From Pithys albifrons albifrons (lineage: Eukaryota > Chordata > Aves > Passeriformes > Thamnophilidae), in NCBI RefSeq assembly GCF_047495875.1, contig NC_092473.1:11809733-11873732 (forward strand): a stretch of 64,000 bases of DNA. Reading direction: 5' to 3'. Numbering within the stretch: the first letter of the stretch is position 1; the number at the start of each line of letters is the position of its first letter. Position numbers and translations under genes: made by a program. The notes below the pieces were generated by a model. That model did not search any database and was not told the origin of the DNA. It saw only the letters and a list, made by a program, of their open reading frames with translations. Positions 11,690 through 23,450 of this stretch are shown here, one piece after another.

Positions 11690-13330
11690 TTTATATTGCT
11701 GCAGTGGCTGAAGGAATTATTTCCATGGATCAGTAAAGACAGCAGTAATTACCATAAAGCTCACTGTAGTTTATGTAGGAGTTTTTCAGGTGATCATGGG
11801 GGTCTCTCAGATGAAAGACAACATGCAAATGGAACAGATTGTAAAAATAATTGTTGCATAGATTCTAAGAACAAAACTGATACCCTTCTGTCTCTGAGAA
11901 GTGACAGCACTTCTCAGAAAATAAGAAAGCACAGAAAATAACACCATGACTCTTGCAGAAGCAACAAGAGAATCTCAGAGTATTAGTATGATACTAATAG
12001 TATAGTCAGTTCTATAGATCACTTAATTGTGACAGCAAATTAAATAGTGTTGTTGTCTAGAATTCACTCATAGTTAGAATGATATATCTTGATGAGACAA
12101 ATGCCTTCTGTGCTGCCAGTAATAAATTAGCTCCTCTTTCAAGTGAGAAAACAATTAAAAACTTGGTTGAAAAGGGCATATTTTCTCTGTGGCCACTGAT
12201 CCTTCCAATTCTGGAAATAATAAAGTGGTTCTATTAGTTTTTCATTGTTACACAGTTGAAAGAGGAAAAATCCATTGCCTCATTATGTTCAAGACAGTTA
12301 TGAAATTGCATTGGGAATATTTGAAAATGTAAGAGGCATCTAACCAAATGGTTTCAACTTTGACAATGTGTCATCATTTGCAGTTCATAATGCTGCTGTT
12401 AACTTTGGGAGATATCAGTCAGTGCACACAGTGGAAAATGAGAATAAATATTTACCTTGCATTTATATACTGCATAAATAATAGCAAAGTACACAGTAGA
12501 CAGGTCATGATTCCATTTCAAGGGTTGTGTAACAGAAGTTTCAGAATTACAGGAGGTGTTCATTTTGCAAAACTTAAATATGTGGAAGCAATTCAGGCAT
12601 TTCCCAACAAAATGGGCAACTCTCTGCCTTGCCAAAGAAACAATACTAAAAAGATTCCTTGGTATTATGAATTACTCTTGAATATTAGGTGAAGATTGGT
12701 TCTATCTGATTTTTAAGCTCTTTATAGATATTGAAGATGGAGATAGTCAAATGCCTGGTGTCTGAATGCTTCCTCTTTTGTGGTACATTAAATTTGTTTG
12801 CCACCTAGTCAAAATTAACATCCTCTCTGATGCTGAAGTTTAGCACATAAAAATTCAGTTACGCTCTAGATCACAATAAAGAATCCAAATCAGACCTTCA
12901 TAAAGATATTCCATGACAAAGCAAAAGGATGCAGTCAGGTGCACTTCAGTGGACTGTAGAGACACTCAGATTTGTGTCTTCATCTGCGTACACTAACCAG
13001 ACTCACTGAAAAAGTGTGCGATTTTGGGAAACTGGGAGAAGTATTGAAGGACTTAACTATGGCAGAAGATTGGAAATACATATGTGAGGAATATTGTGAT
13101 TTGAAAGATTTTGTGAGGCATGTGCATATACTGCAGGAATTTGTATTTAGAAGAGTTTCAAATCCTGGTTATCTCCATTTAAGAAAATTTGTAGAGTTTA
13201 CTACATCCCCTCCTGTGTCTGGTGAGTAATCAAATAAATATTTTCTCTTGGAAGCAGATTTAACATTTCAAACCCCTGCCAAATATTGAGTCTGTTAAAG
13301 TTGAAGTTTAATTTTATCTGACCACATAAA
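11690..13330 (+). pseudogene. degraded hAT-like transposase with BED-type zinc finger
   Basis: Pieces of one transposase-like protein follow in order on the plus strand, in different frames. (1) 11690-11930, within an open 114-codon frame at 11597-11941: WLKE-FPWISKDSSN then Cys-x2-Cys, DHGGLSDERQH and His-x5-Cys, a BED-like zinc finger. (2) 12109-12177: LAPLSSEKTIKNLVEKG. (3) 12177-12276, after a one-base frame change: FSVATDPSNSGNNK, the region of the first catalytic Asp of the RNase H-like fold (Asp codon 12198-12200). (4) 12347-12478: SSFAVHNAAVNFGRYQSV and PCIYILH. (5) about 12560-12650: a weak match to the PTRWLSLLP region. (6) 12990-13330: EEYCDLKDFV, then VEFTTSPPVSG and IESVKVEV, the C-terminal dimerisation region, broken by stops. 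Intact relatives have about 600-700 codons; this copy is frame-shifted and shortened between (5) and (6). No terminal inverted repeats or target duplications were found. The family call is from remembered motifs; an old immobilised copy is the likely reading. Confidence 0.65.
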
Positions 13331-16300
13331 TTCTTTTATGAATCAACATAAAAAGAAACAAGTACTAAAATTCTTTGTTAGTGCCATTGTAAGTAATGAA
13401 CTGAAGTTGGTGATAATTGAATTGTGCTTTTGATGGACAGTGCAAATGTACTCTTAGGAGAAAAATACAATTATATACTGGAGCAAATGGCATTAAAATG
13501 AAGCATTGTCCCTGATTTCATAGCTGCTTATCTCCTGTTTCTGCACAAGAAACATGAAAATAAAGAAAAGCAGATGTACTATCAACTTTTTAAGTTTCAT
13601 CCTGGAAATGAGGTTGGAATATTCCATAAGGAATTCAATGTCATTTTCCTAGTCTCTTCTCTCTCTGTAAGAAATATTCTGCTTAAGCCCTTCTCTGCTC
13701 TGCACTTGCAATTCCTCTTCTGTTTCTTTACGTGACTCCAGGCTGAGCTCATGTTTTTGCTCTCAACTTCATGTGAGCCTCCTTTTCTAATCCTTCCAAG
13801 AGCATTTTAGAACCAGTTTGCCCTGAAACAGTGAAATCAGAGAACACTGAGGGATTAGGTTTAAACTTGTTAAACTGAATTAACACTCCTGCCACATGAT
13901 TCTGGCCTGTGCCAGTCCTTTTAATCTTGTTCAGAGTTTAGGATAATTTGTTTAGTAGGGCTGATCAGCTGGAGGTTAATTCAATTGGACTTTGGTTATT
14001 TATTCATGCCCGGATTTGCTAAGTGTCACAGCAGATACACGAGGTCTCTGTTACAGTTATGAGATGGCTTCATTAGTGTGACGGAGAGTCCATCTGGATG
14101 ACTTCCTTTCCTCAGTGCAATAACTGGCTGTCAGGGCTCTCTCCAGTGGAAAAAACTCCTTATATAACATCTCCCTTTCATTTGTGTCACAAGTGTATTG
14201 ATTACAACTTAAAATGCACTCCTCTGTTCCGATTGCTGCGATTGCCAATAAACTTTCTCAGGGATCTCAGTAGTATTCCAGCTACATGTTTTCAACTGAT
14301 ACCAGAATTTAAAGGAAAAGTAGAAATGTGTTGTAAAAGCCATTTATTATTAATAAGGTATTTTCATGCAGCATTTTGATCCTTCTCACTTCAAGGTCCA
14401 CTTTCCTCATGAATAAGGTGCTTCCAGCACTGGGTTGGAATGTGGTCTTTTGCACTCTCCAGAATTAACTATCCAGAAATGGAAGACAAAAAGAAAGAAG
14501 AAAAAAACATCCTACTGAAACCTCTGGAGGAATTTAGGCTGGCAGAACGTTGTTACTCGAACTGGAATGTGGCCAGGACACCAGGATTAATGTTAGCACA
14601 AAATGCCATTTGATTGCAAGTGTTCAGATAACCTTGGATGAAAGTCTTATCTGAAAAGAGGCTCTTCTAACAGAAAAGAGCTCCCTGATGTTGGCTGGGA
14701 CTTTGGTTCAGGGTTGACTCAGAGAATTTTTGGTCTTTGCTTCAGCAGTTTTTGAATGGGACAGCTCTTGAATAGTAACAGATCTTCCCTTCACAGCCTG
14801 CAGCACAGCAGATAATTTCCCACAGAGGATACCATACCATAGACTGATGTTTCCTTTTAAAGATGGTTCCTGATATATCATACAAACATTACAAATAGGA
14901 CCCTGAAAGGAGGCTTGCTGGGGAAAGGTCCTAAAGATTTAGAAGGAAGAAAAAATGTTCAGTATCAAGAAGGCACTGGGACAAGCTGAACTTCTGCATC
15001 TGCATAAATGTGGAATAGATGTTTATGTCATGGAGTTACTCTTGGGCAAGTGAGACCATCATTTGCCTCATTCTTGTTTTGTTCTCCTCTCTGGATGTTT
15101 CCACTGTAGTCCTCTAATATATTGTAACTCTAAAAAGTTATGACCTGGGCTGGCAAAACCAGATGGTGCCCAGCTAAAGCTTTGATGATTAAGAGCAGTT
15201 TTAATCAAAATTTCTTCTCTTTCTCTGATTTTTTTTTCAATTAAATTGTGAATTTGTGTTGAGGAACAACCATTAGCTTCCAGGGAGTGAGAAAATCCTT
15301 CTTTAGAAAATTCTGTCACAGTTACACACCATTAAATATGGTTTCCAACAGAACAGTGTTCCCCAAACCAGCTTGGACCAGCATTACAACTCAGCATTCT
15401 TTGCAGAAGTTTATTTGCTGTTGACTTGGAAGCCATGTTAGAGCTTTGGAGAGGAGTTTCGACTTACCTACACAACAATGTAAAATGAGTCCCACAGCAT
15501 CAGCTCCCACAGAGAAGCTGGAGACAGCAGGACTAGAGAAAGAGGTGTCAGTACCCATTCTCACCATCAGATGAGGGAGCTACTGTGGGATTTGACGTTT
15601 CTTGCACTGGTCCTGGGTCCCCCATGCCTGCATGTGGAAAAGGAAAGCATCCAGGGAGGTTGTTGAGGCAGCCTCCCATAAATCATGAAGGAGGCTGTGT
15701 CTGTGAAAAGCCAATGTGTGTTCCCAAGAGTCTGGATCCCTGTCTGGAGGAGGAGCTGAGTGCAGCTCCATCTCTGTGGATGCTCTCCTGATACTACAGC
15801 TCCTTCTTTACCATAGGTCAGGAACTCCATGCAATGGGAACAACCCTTACAGGGCTGCGTGTCAGCTGCATGTGTGGATAAGCTGTATGTGACCATGGGA
15901 CTTGCTTTGCTTTTGTTTTGGAAGGCAAAACCCATCACTTGTTATATGGTGTGAATGAGACCTAAACTGATTCATAAGTGGAGCTGTTTTCCATTGTGTG
16001 GAAGCTGAAGGTTTTCCCTTGCTATCCACGAGAAGACACCAATTACCCCCTTTTCTCCAGCCCAGTCTTCCCATTCCTTTCCTGCAGCAGTTTAGACTTG
16101 TATATGAGCCAAGACATGATTCCCCTAAGCATTTACTTCATTTAATACTCCTTTTCCTTGTCTTCCTTAATTTTCATTTATAGGTTAACCAGCACCTGAG
16201 ATGCTCAGTGCTTTCCCTAACTTTGCTTTGATCAGTTAAACTTTTAAATTAAACATTTTTATTCTCCCCTCCTTCTGTTTGAAGGTTACTATATAATTCT

Positions 16301-19300
16301 CTATTTAAAAAAAAACCCAGCAAATGGAGAAGTAATCACAGATGCATTTTGCTGAGGAGAGATAGATGACCTGACATAGAGGATCGAACATACTATTCCA
16401 CAGATATATCTGCATCTGACAAAATAGGCCAAACTTGTTCTTTATGTGTCTCCACCAGGGATGAACAAGACCCAGGGGCTGTAAGGAAGACCATGTGCTG
16501 ACTTTTTGTTTCATTGAGTCCCTAGAACATTGAATATGCTCTTGATATGCAAGAGTAGGCTGAAATCTGCAATCATCTCCATGAGTGTAATTGAATCTGA
16601 GTCAGGAGAAGTGACACCTGCATGATGAAGAAGGGCATTCATTATGCTCTGTTCAGGTCTGTACGAGCCTACTTGTGTGGACAGAGTTCAGCATGTACTG
16701 TCTTGAGCTGAGGGATCACACAATCATCCTCCAACTATCGTTTCCTATATATATATTTCTGCTACGTGCTGACATCTCAATGCTATGCTGACAGGTGCAT
16801 AATCACACACCATCCTATACCTGCTCTGTCCATGAACAACGGACAACAGATGCACACTGGACTTATGAATATGAACGGGGTGAAACATGTCATGCGACCT
16901 TCACATCGGGCTCACTTTCCTTCTGATAAATCACTGCTGCATTGGGAACATCTGTGTCAGTTCCTACCAATCCCTTGTTATTGCAGCCAAATATGGTACA
17001 GCTGTGAGGGGGCTGCGGTGCTGTGAATTTCACGCACACGCTCCCCATGACCAACATTAATAACAAGATTTTGTACAGAAGGCTAAAACTCTCAAAGACA
17101 GTATATGAAGAGAGAAGAAGAGATGGATGCAAATTGCCACTGCCTTAAAAGGAAGTGTAAGAAGAGAAAATTCCTGGATGATCTCTTCATTCTATCACCA
17201 GGAATGGTCCTTTTGGGAATGACGCAATGAAGAGCTTTTGAGAAAAATGTTGTTAAAGCGATTTTTGTTGGAAATGTTATTCGACATAGCAGGCCATATT
17301 GTTTTGATCGCTCTCTTTTCAGAAGTATCTTTTAGGTTACAGTGTTCTGCTTTGATGATTTTTCAAACGAAGTTGCAGTCATTTCACTTTGTGTCAAGTT
17401 TTCATCCACATTTTATGTTACATGGGAAAAGTGAGCAAAAGAAAACATTTGATTGACCCAAACTACCCGTTGTGAAAACCTTCAAAATACTGCTTCTTTT
17501 TTCCATATTTGAGTGGAAATCCTAGGACATATCTTTTGGAGAAAAAAGAATACACTCTGATGAGGGCATCTGTTACAGACACTAAAGTCAAGGTGTTGAA
17601 CCAAGACTGGTACTGAATCACCCTGTTGTACATCTGAATGCAGGTGGGTTTTGTCCTTAGCTATGCAATGTTTTGATTGAGCCACCATGTGAGCAGTGTT
17701 CCTTTGGGGAAGCGGGGCACGCACACTTTTGGGACACTTTACACCCTCAGAAACACAACCCAAAGCTCCTTGGCATGGATCACTAGTGGGATTAGCCCTC
17801 AGAGAGGGCACTCGTGTGCCCTTGAAAAGTGTGTTAAATGGAGAAAGCAGGTGGGGAGCCAGAACAAGAAGCAGCCTTGGCAGGCGGCCTTTGTGCAGGG
17901 CAGGGACATGGCAGGTGTCCTTTAGAGGAGGGAAGCATGATGTGGTAAGAGGTAGAAGGTCAGACCCACTCCAACCCCTCTGGACTTACAGTCAAGGTTG
18001 AAATTACATGTTCCCTCCCTATTTCAAGTGGGAAACTCTTTGTCCATACTTTGAGGAATTCTTATGCAAATCCCCTCTGTGTACATACATGTATAAAATC
18101 AGTTACTGAAAGTGTGAGAATAAAAATACTGTAAAAGTCAGCTGGGGATACTCCAGAGACAGGGATGCAAAATATGTACCCAACAAAACTTTTCTGATGA
18201 TATCCATAAATACAGAACTAAAATGCTGGCTCTCCTGTCTTCTCCAGTACCATTCCACCAGAAATGTGTGGCTCACACCCTGAGTCATCCCCAAGGAGAC
18301 CACTAGATGTTATACACTGGAAATAGTTTAATTTCTAACTGGCCCAAGCACAGTTCATCCCTCTTTCATCAGGCGAGAGTAAGATGAAGAATTTTAATAT
18401 CTTCTGGTGAGATCATGGGACCCCTGAGTCCCTAGGCTTATTCAACCCAGCCAGTGCATTTTGCCATTTCCATGCGAGAAACTGCAGGTGTGGGAGAAGT
18501 TGGGCTCCCAGATTGTACCGCAAGGGCAGGAGAGTGATGATGCTTGCGTAAAAAGCTGGACCTTTCCGTGTGCTCTGACTGAGTGCAGGGCCCTGAGATT
18601 TCCATTTTCAGATGCAAGAGAGCCTTTTTTAGGCTCATGAGTTTATAGCAAGGTACTCCAATGGCTTTATTTCCAGAGGCAGAGATGATGGATTCCCACT
18701 TGGAGAAACAGGTCTGTAGGCAGATGAATTTTGTGGGATCTAACACTTCATTTATAATGAAAGCCCATAGCTTGCTACATGCATTCCTCGCTTAATGCCA
18801 ACCTTTAAGTTGAGATAGGAAACTCACAGGCTGTGCTGCCCCCTCCAAAACAGTTGTCCCAGCATACAGAGAGGGGTTGGCATAGGTTTCCCTGGGGATA
18901 AGTGACTGATGACTGTGATTACAGGAAGAGATCTTTGGAACAGATCCAGCCTCCTCTATAGTAGAGTTGAAGGGCAATAAAAGTCTTTCAGGCATCCTAT
19001 GGCTGTGAGGTGGCTTTGCTTTGAACGTAAACAAGAAATATGTTTTCAGAGAGTTTGGAATCCACAAGCAAAAAGGAAAAAAAAGAGGAAATCAGATGAC
19101 TGAATTAGTAACTCATCAGAGGCCTGTAGGGATTGCAGTGATACAAGCTATATTATATTGTCAATTTGTATTGTACATTGGGAACAACAACAATTGTGTT
19201 ATTTTGAAATTAGGAATAACCTGGAGGGGAAAAATAAACTAACAGTATTACATAGTTGAGAGAGAGAGAGAATTTGTACTTGGCAATAATCAATACTTGT

Positions 19301-22300
19301 GTGCGTCTTCTAATTGAGTCAGCCCAGTCTTCCTCTGGGATGTGACAGTGACAACTGAACTACTCTTCCCACTTGATGGATTTGGTTGTGCTGCAGCTGT
19401 AAATAGAGAGTGCACCAAAAATGGCTTTGGTTTGTCCTCAGTGCCTGAGCACCAACCCTGCTGGGTCCCAAATATCAGTTAGCCAGGCAGGATGGGGGCA
19501 CTGGTGCTGTCTTGCCTGGGACAGTTGGAGGTCACAAGGATCTATTATCCATCTATCTCCCCATGTCCGCAGCATTCAGCTTCCCTACAAACATGTAGAA
19601 CTAACATCTTCTAAAGAGTCAAATAGCCAGTTCTGGTGGCTTTCACAACAATGTGATTCTTGTCTCATCTGCTAAAATTCTTTAAAATTACTTCTCTGCC
19701 AGAGGCACTCAGTGGGTTGGTGATTAGTGTGACCCAGTGCTTGGGGATCCACAGCTGAAGTGTGTATTGTTCCTTTCTAGTCTGAGGTCCTTGCTCATCT
19801 GCGCAAGTTTGCAATGGTTATTGAATTCACAATGGAAATAATTGCATGGACCTGGGGCTGTCATCTGGCATGTGGCCAAGGCAGACCAAAAGCACCCTCA
19901 GCTCACATCTCCACATCTTGGCTTTTCCTAACTTGTATTACTTCCTCTGTCCCTCTGCTATGGCTGGAGGCACATCTGGATCAAATGAAAAGGCTTTCCT
20001 TTTCCCTCTTGAAATTGCTACTTGTGTTGTGAACTCCAGCTCTTCATTTGGTTTGTACTGGGGGATGAGTCAAAGCCCTGGCCTATTCATATTTCGCATC
20101 ATGTGCACGTTAATTGGTGCTTTACATCCCAGGAACTTCCTAAGGAGGCACCGATTTGGTCTCTTAACAATTTTACTACAAACACATTTCGCCCCCATCC
20201 ATTTCCCTCTTTGTCATAGATAAGATTCATTTTTTTTCTGGACATGAATCCATTGCCTGAAGTTCCTCAAATCTCTGCTCTGGGACACTGAATTCTTATC
20301 TCTGAGGCAGAGTGGGAAAGGAAAAGTAGTGCATGAGGGGAACTGTGACTCATGCAGAAACTGAAATGATGAAGCAGATGCCGCTATTACAAAGACCCAG
20401 AGGTGTTCAAAGACCTACTGGTGGAAAGGCAAAAGCCTGGGCTTTTCAGCCTTGACAGCTTCTGCCTATTGAGGCTTTGAGTGCCGGATGAGGTTTGCAG
20501 ACTGGTGAGCTCTGCTTGCCTGCTAAGTCCTTTCCATGTCAGCAGCAGTGCAGCGGAACTGTGAGCTCGACTGCAGGCAGCACAGCTGATTTAATCCTCA
20601 TCAATAGAAAATCTGTTAAAACTTTGAAATGGTGCTGCCTTCTTCGCTGCAAAAGAAACTTTAATTTTTACTTTTTTCCTTCTCTGGAGGGGTTGAATCT
20701 GAATGAGAGGAAATAAGGAGAAAATGTGCCTGATTTTTTTTATTTCAGTGAATGAGCTGAAGGAGGCACCTATGTGTCTGTCATCTTGAAAAGCTCCTTG
20801 TTTTGATGGAGCCTTAATGGATTTTTCAAAAGACTCTTTGAGTGCCTCACCCAGCTCTATTGGAAACAGTCCTGTTTTGAAGCTGGCACCTTGCCATGTC
20901 TATTTATATTCAATATTGCCTTCAAAAATAGCATCACTTCTATCTTTTCCCAATATTCAGAGCAGTGTTAGTTCATAGGACAATGAACTCGCCTTGTCTT
21001 CTCTGTGCTAGGGTAAATGCTTCAGAGGAACCCAGACCAGCTCCTCTCCTTGAGGATGAGTAAAATTCCTAAATTCCTCTTGCCACGCAGATGGCATTTT
21101 AGACACCACAGAAGGGAGAAAAGACCTGTACACTAACAGGAGAAACATTTACAGATCTTAACATAGACACTCTCCAGCATCCCAAAGTTATCTGCTCTAG
21201 ACCCTGCAAACAGTCCTCTATGTCTATCCTGATTTCCTCTCACTGCAATTTAAATCTGTCTCATCTTGTCCTGTCTGCTGCAGCTATGGAGGACAGACCA
21301 TTCCCTTCCTCATGAAGGTTATCTTTTAAAGGCTTTGAGGACTGAGTAGTTAAGCAGAGAGGGAGACAAGACTAACATCCCTCACCTGTTAGGCTGTGCA
21401 AGGAGAAGGACCATTCTTCATTTGAAACAGAGCTGCAGGACAGACCCTTGCCCTGTGACTGCCGTAATCTCAGCTCTTTTCTGGAAGAAAGGCCATGTCT
21501 TCATTCATTCCCACCCTAGATATGAGCAGTCTGTGCCTCCTGCTGAAATGCAGTGCTTTGCTGTTGTCCCCAGTTTGCATTTGATCTCAGTATTTGTGGC
21601 CATTTCATCCAACTTGTCTAAATCATTTTGAATTCTAACCTTGTCCCCAAAGTGTCCTTGCCATCCCTCCCTGATCACTCTTGTCTGCATACATAATAAC
21701 CCTGCTCCTTCCTCCCTCACGGTGTCTTCAATGCAAACAGAAGATGGAACAAACACCGGAGATAATGCAGCCCAGCTGCCCAAAGAGTCTGGGAACCACT
21801 GGATGCAGCAGATCCACAGGGATCTGCCATCCCATTGTGTGTACGCCTGGGGCTATGGCCCTTTCACTGCATGCTCTGTGGTCTCAGGAGCACTGAGACA
21901 AAGGGGCAGAGTCTTGTCACCCCAAAATTACAGTTATGGTGCAGCACCATTACAGCACATGGCTGTGGAAGTGGCAAGGTGAGCAGAGGGCCCTTCCCAG
22001 GAAGACCTCCCCCCCTCTGTGAGAAGCTGGCTATAGGATGAGTAAGGTGCCCAGTCATGTCCTAACTCCTGAGAAATCCATTATCAAAAGCTTTTTTCCC
22101 TTTGAAGTATCCTGAACTTGGTGAGTGCACAGCCTTATCTCTTCATGTGCCAAATTCTCCTTAATGAGGTTTATCCAGCTTTTCCAGCATGGCTTAACAT
22201 TGTCCATCCAGTCCGGCCAGAAAGGATCCTTTATTTTGCGAACATAATTAAAAGCAATAAGCGGCCCATGGTGTGCAGCGATAATGGTATTGATGCTGTA

Positions 22301-23215
22301 ATGCCCCGCAGACAGAGCTTGGGATTTAGAGAAAGTTTCATTCTGTTGCAGCGTTAGCAATTTCCCCAGCTCCCTTCCTGAACAATTTCTCTTTCACATC
22401 CTGTGCTGGAATTTTGCCTCACGCTGTTTACATTAAAAATGCATTATACATGTGTTGAAAACATTGAGTTCTATGTTGCTGGCAAGAAAGGAAACTGTTA
22501 CATTTAAGAAGCACTCTTTTATATTATTATCACTTTTGTTTAATTTAGTAGGATTATTTTCTCTAATTCCAAAGCTGAGACAAGACTCCTGTAAATATTC
22601 TTCCCACTAGCCAATTTCTGTATCATCCAAACCCACATAAGCTGACTTGCTTATGAACTGCCACATCACTAAGTTAAAGTGCTGATTTCCCTCTGTTAGC
22701 TTTCTCCTGTGCTTTGGATCAAAAATATACAAGGAAAAGGTAATGTCATTTAAAAGAGCTCTAAAAGGCTTTCTGCAGCACAGGGAAGCTGGGATTTATG
22801 CTAGCAACAGAGCAATGCCAGGCTGGGGAGATACTTGAGGTTTTTAAACTCCACAGAATAGTCACACGGACTAGGAAAATGTGGGATTGAGCAATTCTGC
22901 ACCTGTAGGGACTAGAAGTTCAAATGCACTCCCTAAATTTATCCTCCATGAATAAACCCCAGAGGGATTTTCTATGGGTCTCACAGCTGTCATATCTAAG
23001 CACCCTAATATACAGAGTGTGGCAGGGCTGGGAGTTAAACCCATATCTCCCAGCCCCAAAGCTTTAACTACAGAACATATCTATTCTTTATAATATAACT
23101 CAGTCCTGGTAAATTAGAGGCCTAAAATGAAATGCGGAGGTGGGGGGTGGGGCAATAGGACAATAGGACACAAATGATGGCTGTGGGTTGAAATCAGAAC
23201 ATTCAAAGGAAATTA
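13331..23215. other. intergenic, no gene recognised
   Basis: Nearly 10 kb of AT-leaning DNA. It contains a short GA run (19258-19271), a short TA run near 16749-16758 and one segment that looks conserved (22130-22340). No exon, RNA gene or transposon family could be supported; frames are short and without domains. Confidence 0.5.
22130..22340. other. possible conserved non-coding element
   Basis: A block with low redundancy and dense short AT/GC motif alternation (ttattttgcgaacataattaaaag, gcagcgataatggtattgatgc) stands out from its surroundings. The call rests on its appearance only; no alignment was available. Confidence 0.2.
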
Positions 23216-23216
23216 G

Positions 23217-23450
23217 GTCTGAGAGAAAGAGAAAGAGAAAAAAAGAAAGAGAAAAAGAAGAAAGGGAAAAGAGAGAAGAGAGAGAGGAGAAGAGAAGAGA
23301 AGAGAAGAGAAGAGAAGAGAAGAGAAGAGAAGAGAAGAGAAGAGAAGAGAAGAGAAGAGAAGAGAAGAGAAGAGAAGAGAAGAGAAGAGAAGAGAAAAAC
23401 ATTAAAGGAAAAGGAAGGAAGAGATAAAGCAAGCAAGAAAGCAAGAAGGA
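23217..23450 (+). repeat. purine-rich tract with pure (GAGAA)n array
   Basis: From 23287 to about 23396 the sequence is an uninterrupted pentanucleotide array of GAGAA, about 22 copies. It is embedded in a longer A/G tract (23217-23450) with GAAAA and GGAAG variants. One strand is all purine, so it could form a triplex. Frames across it code only for Glu, Arg and Lys (or Leu, Ser and Phe on the other strand) and are not genes. Confidence 0.95.
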
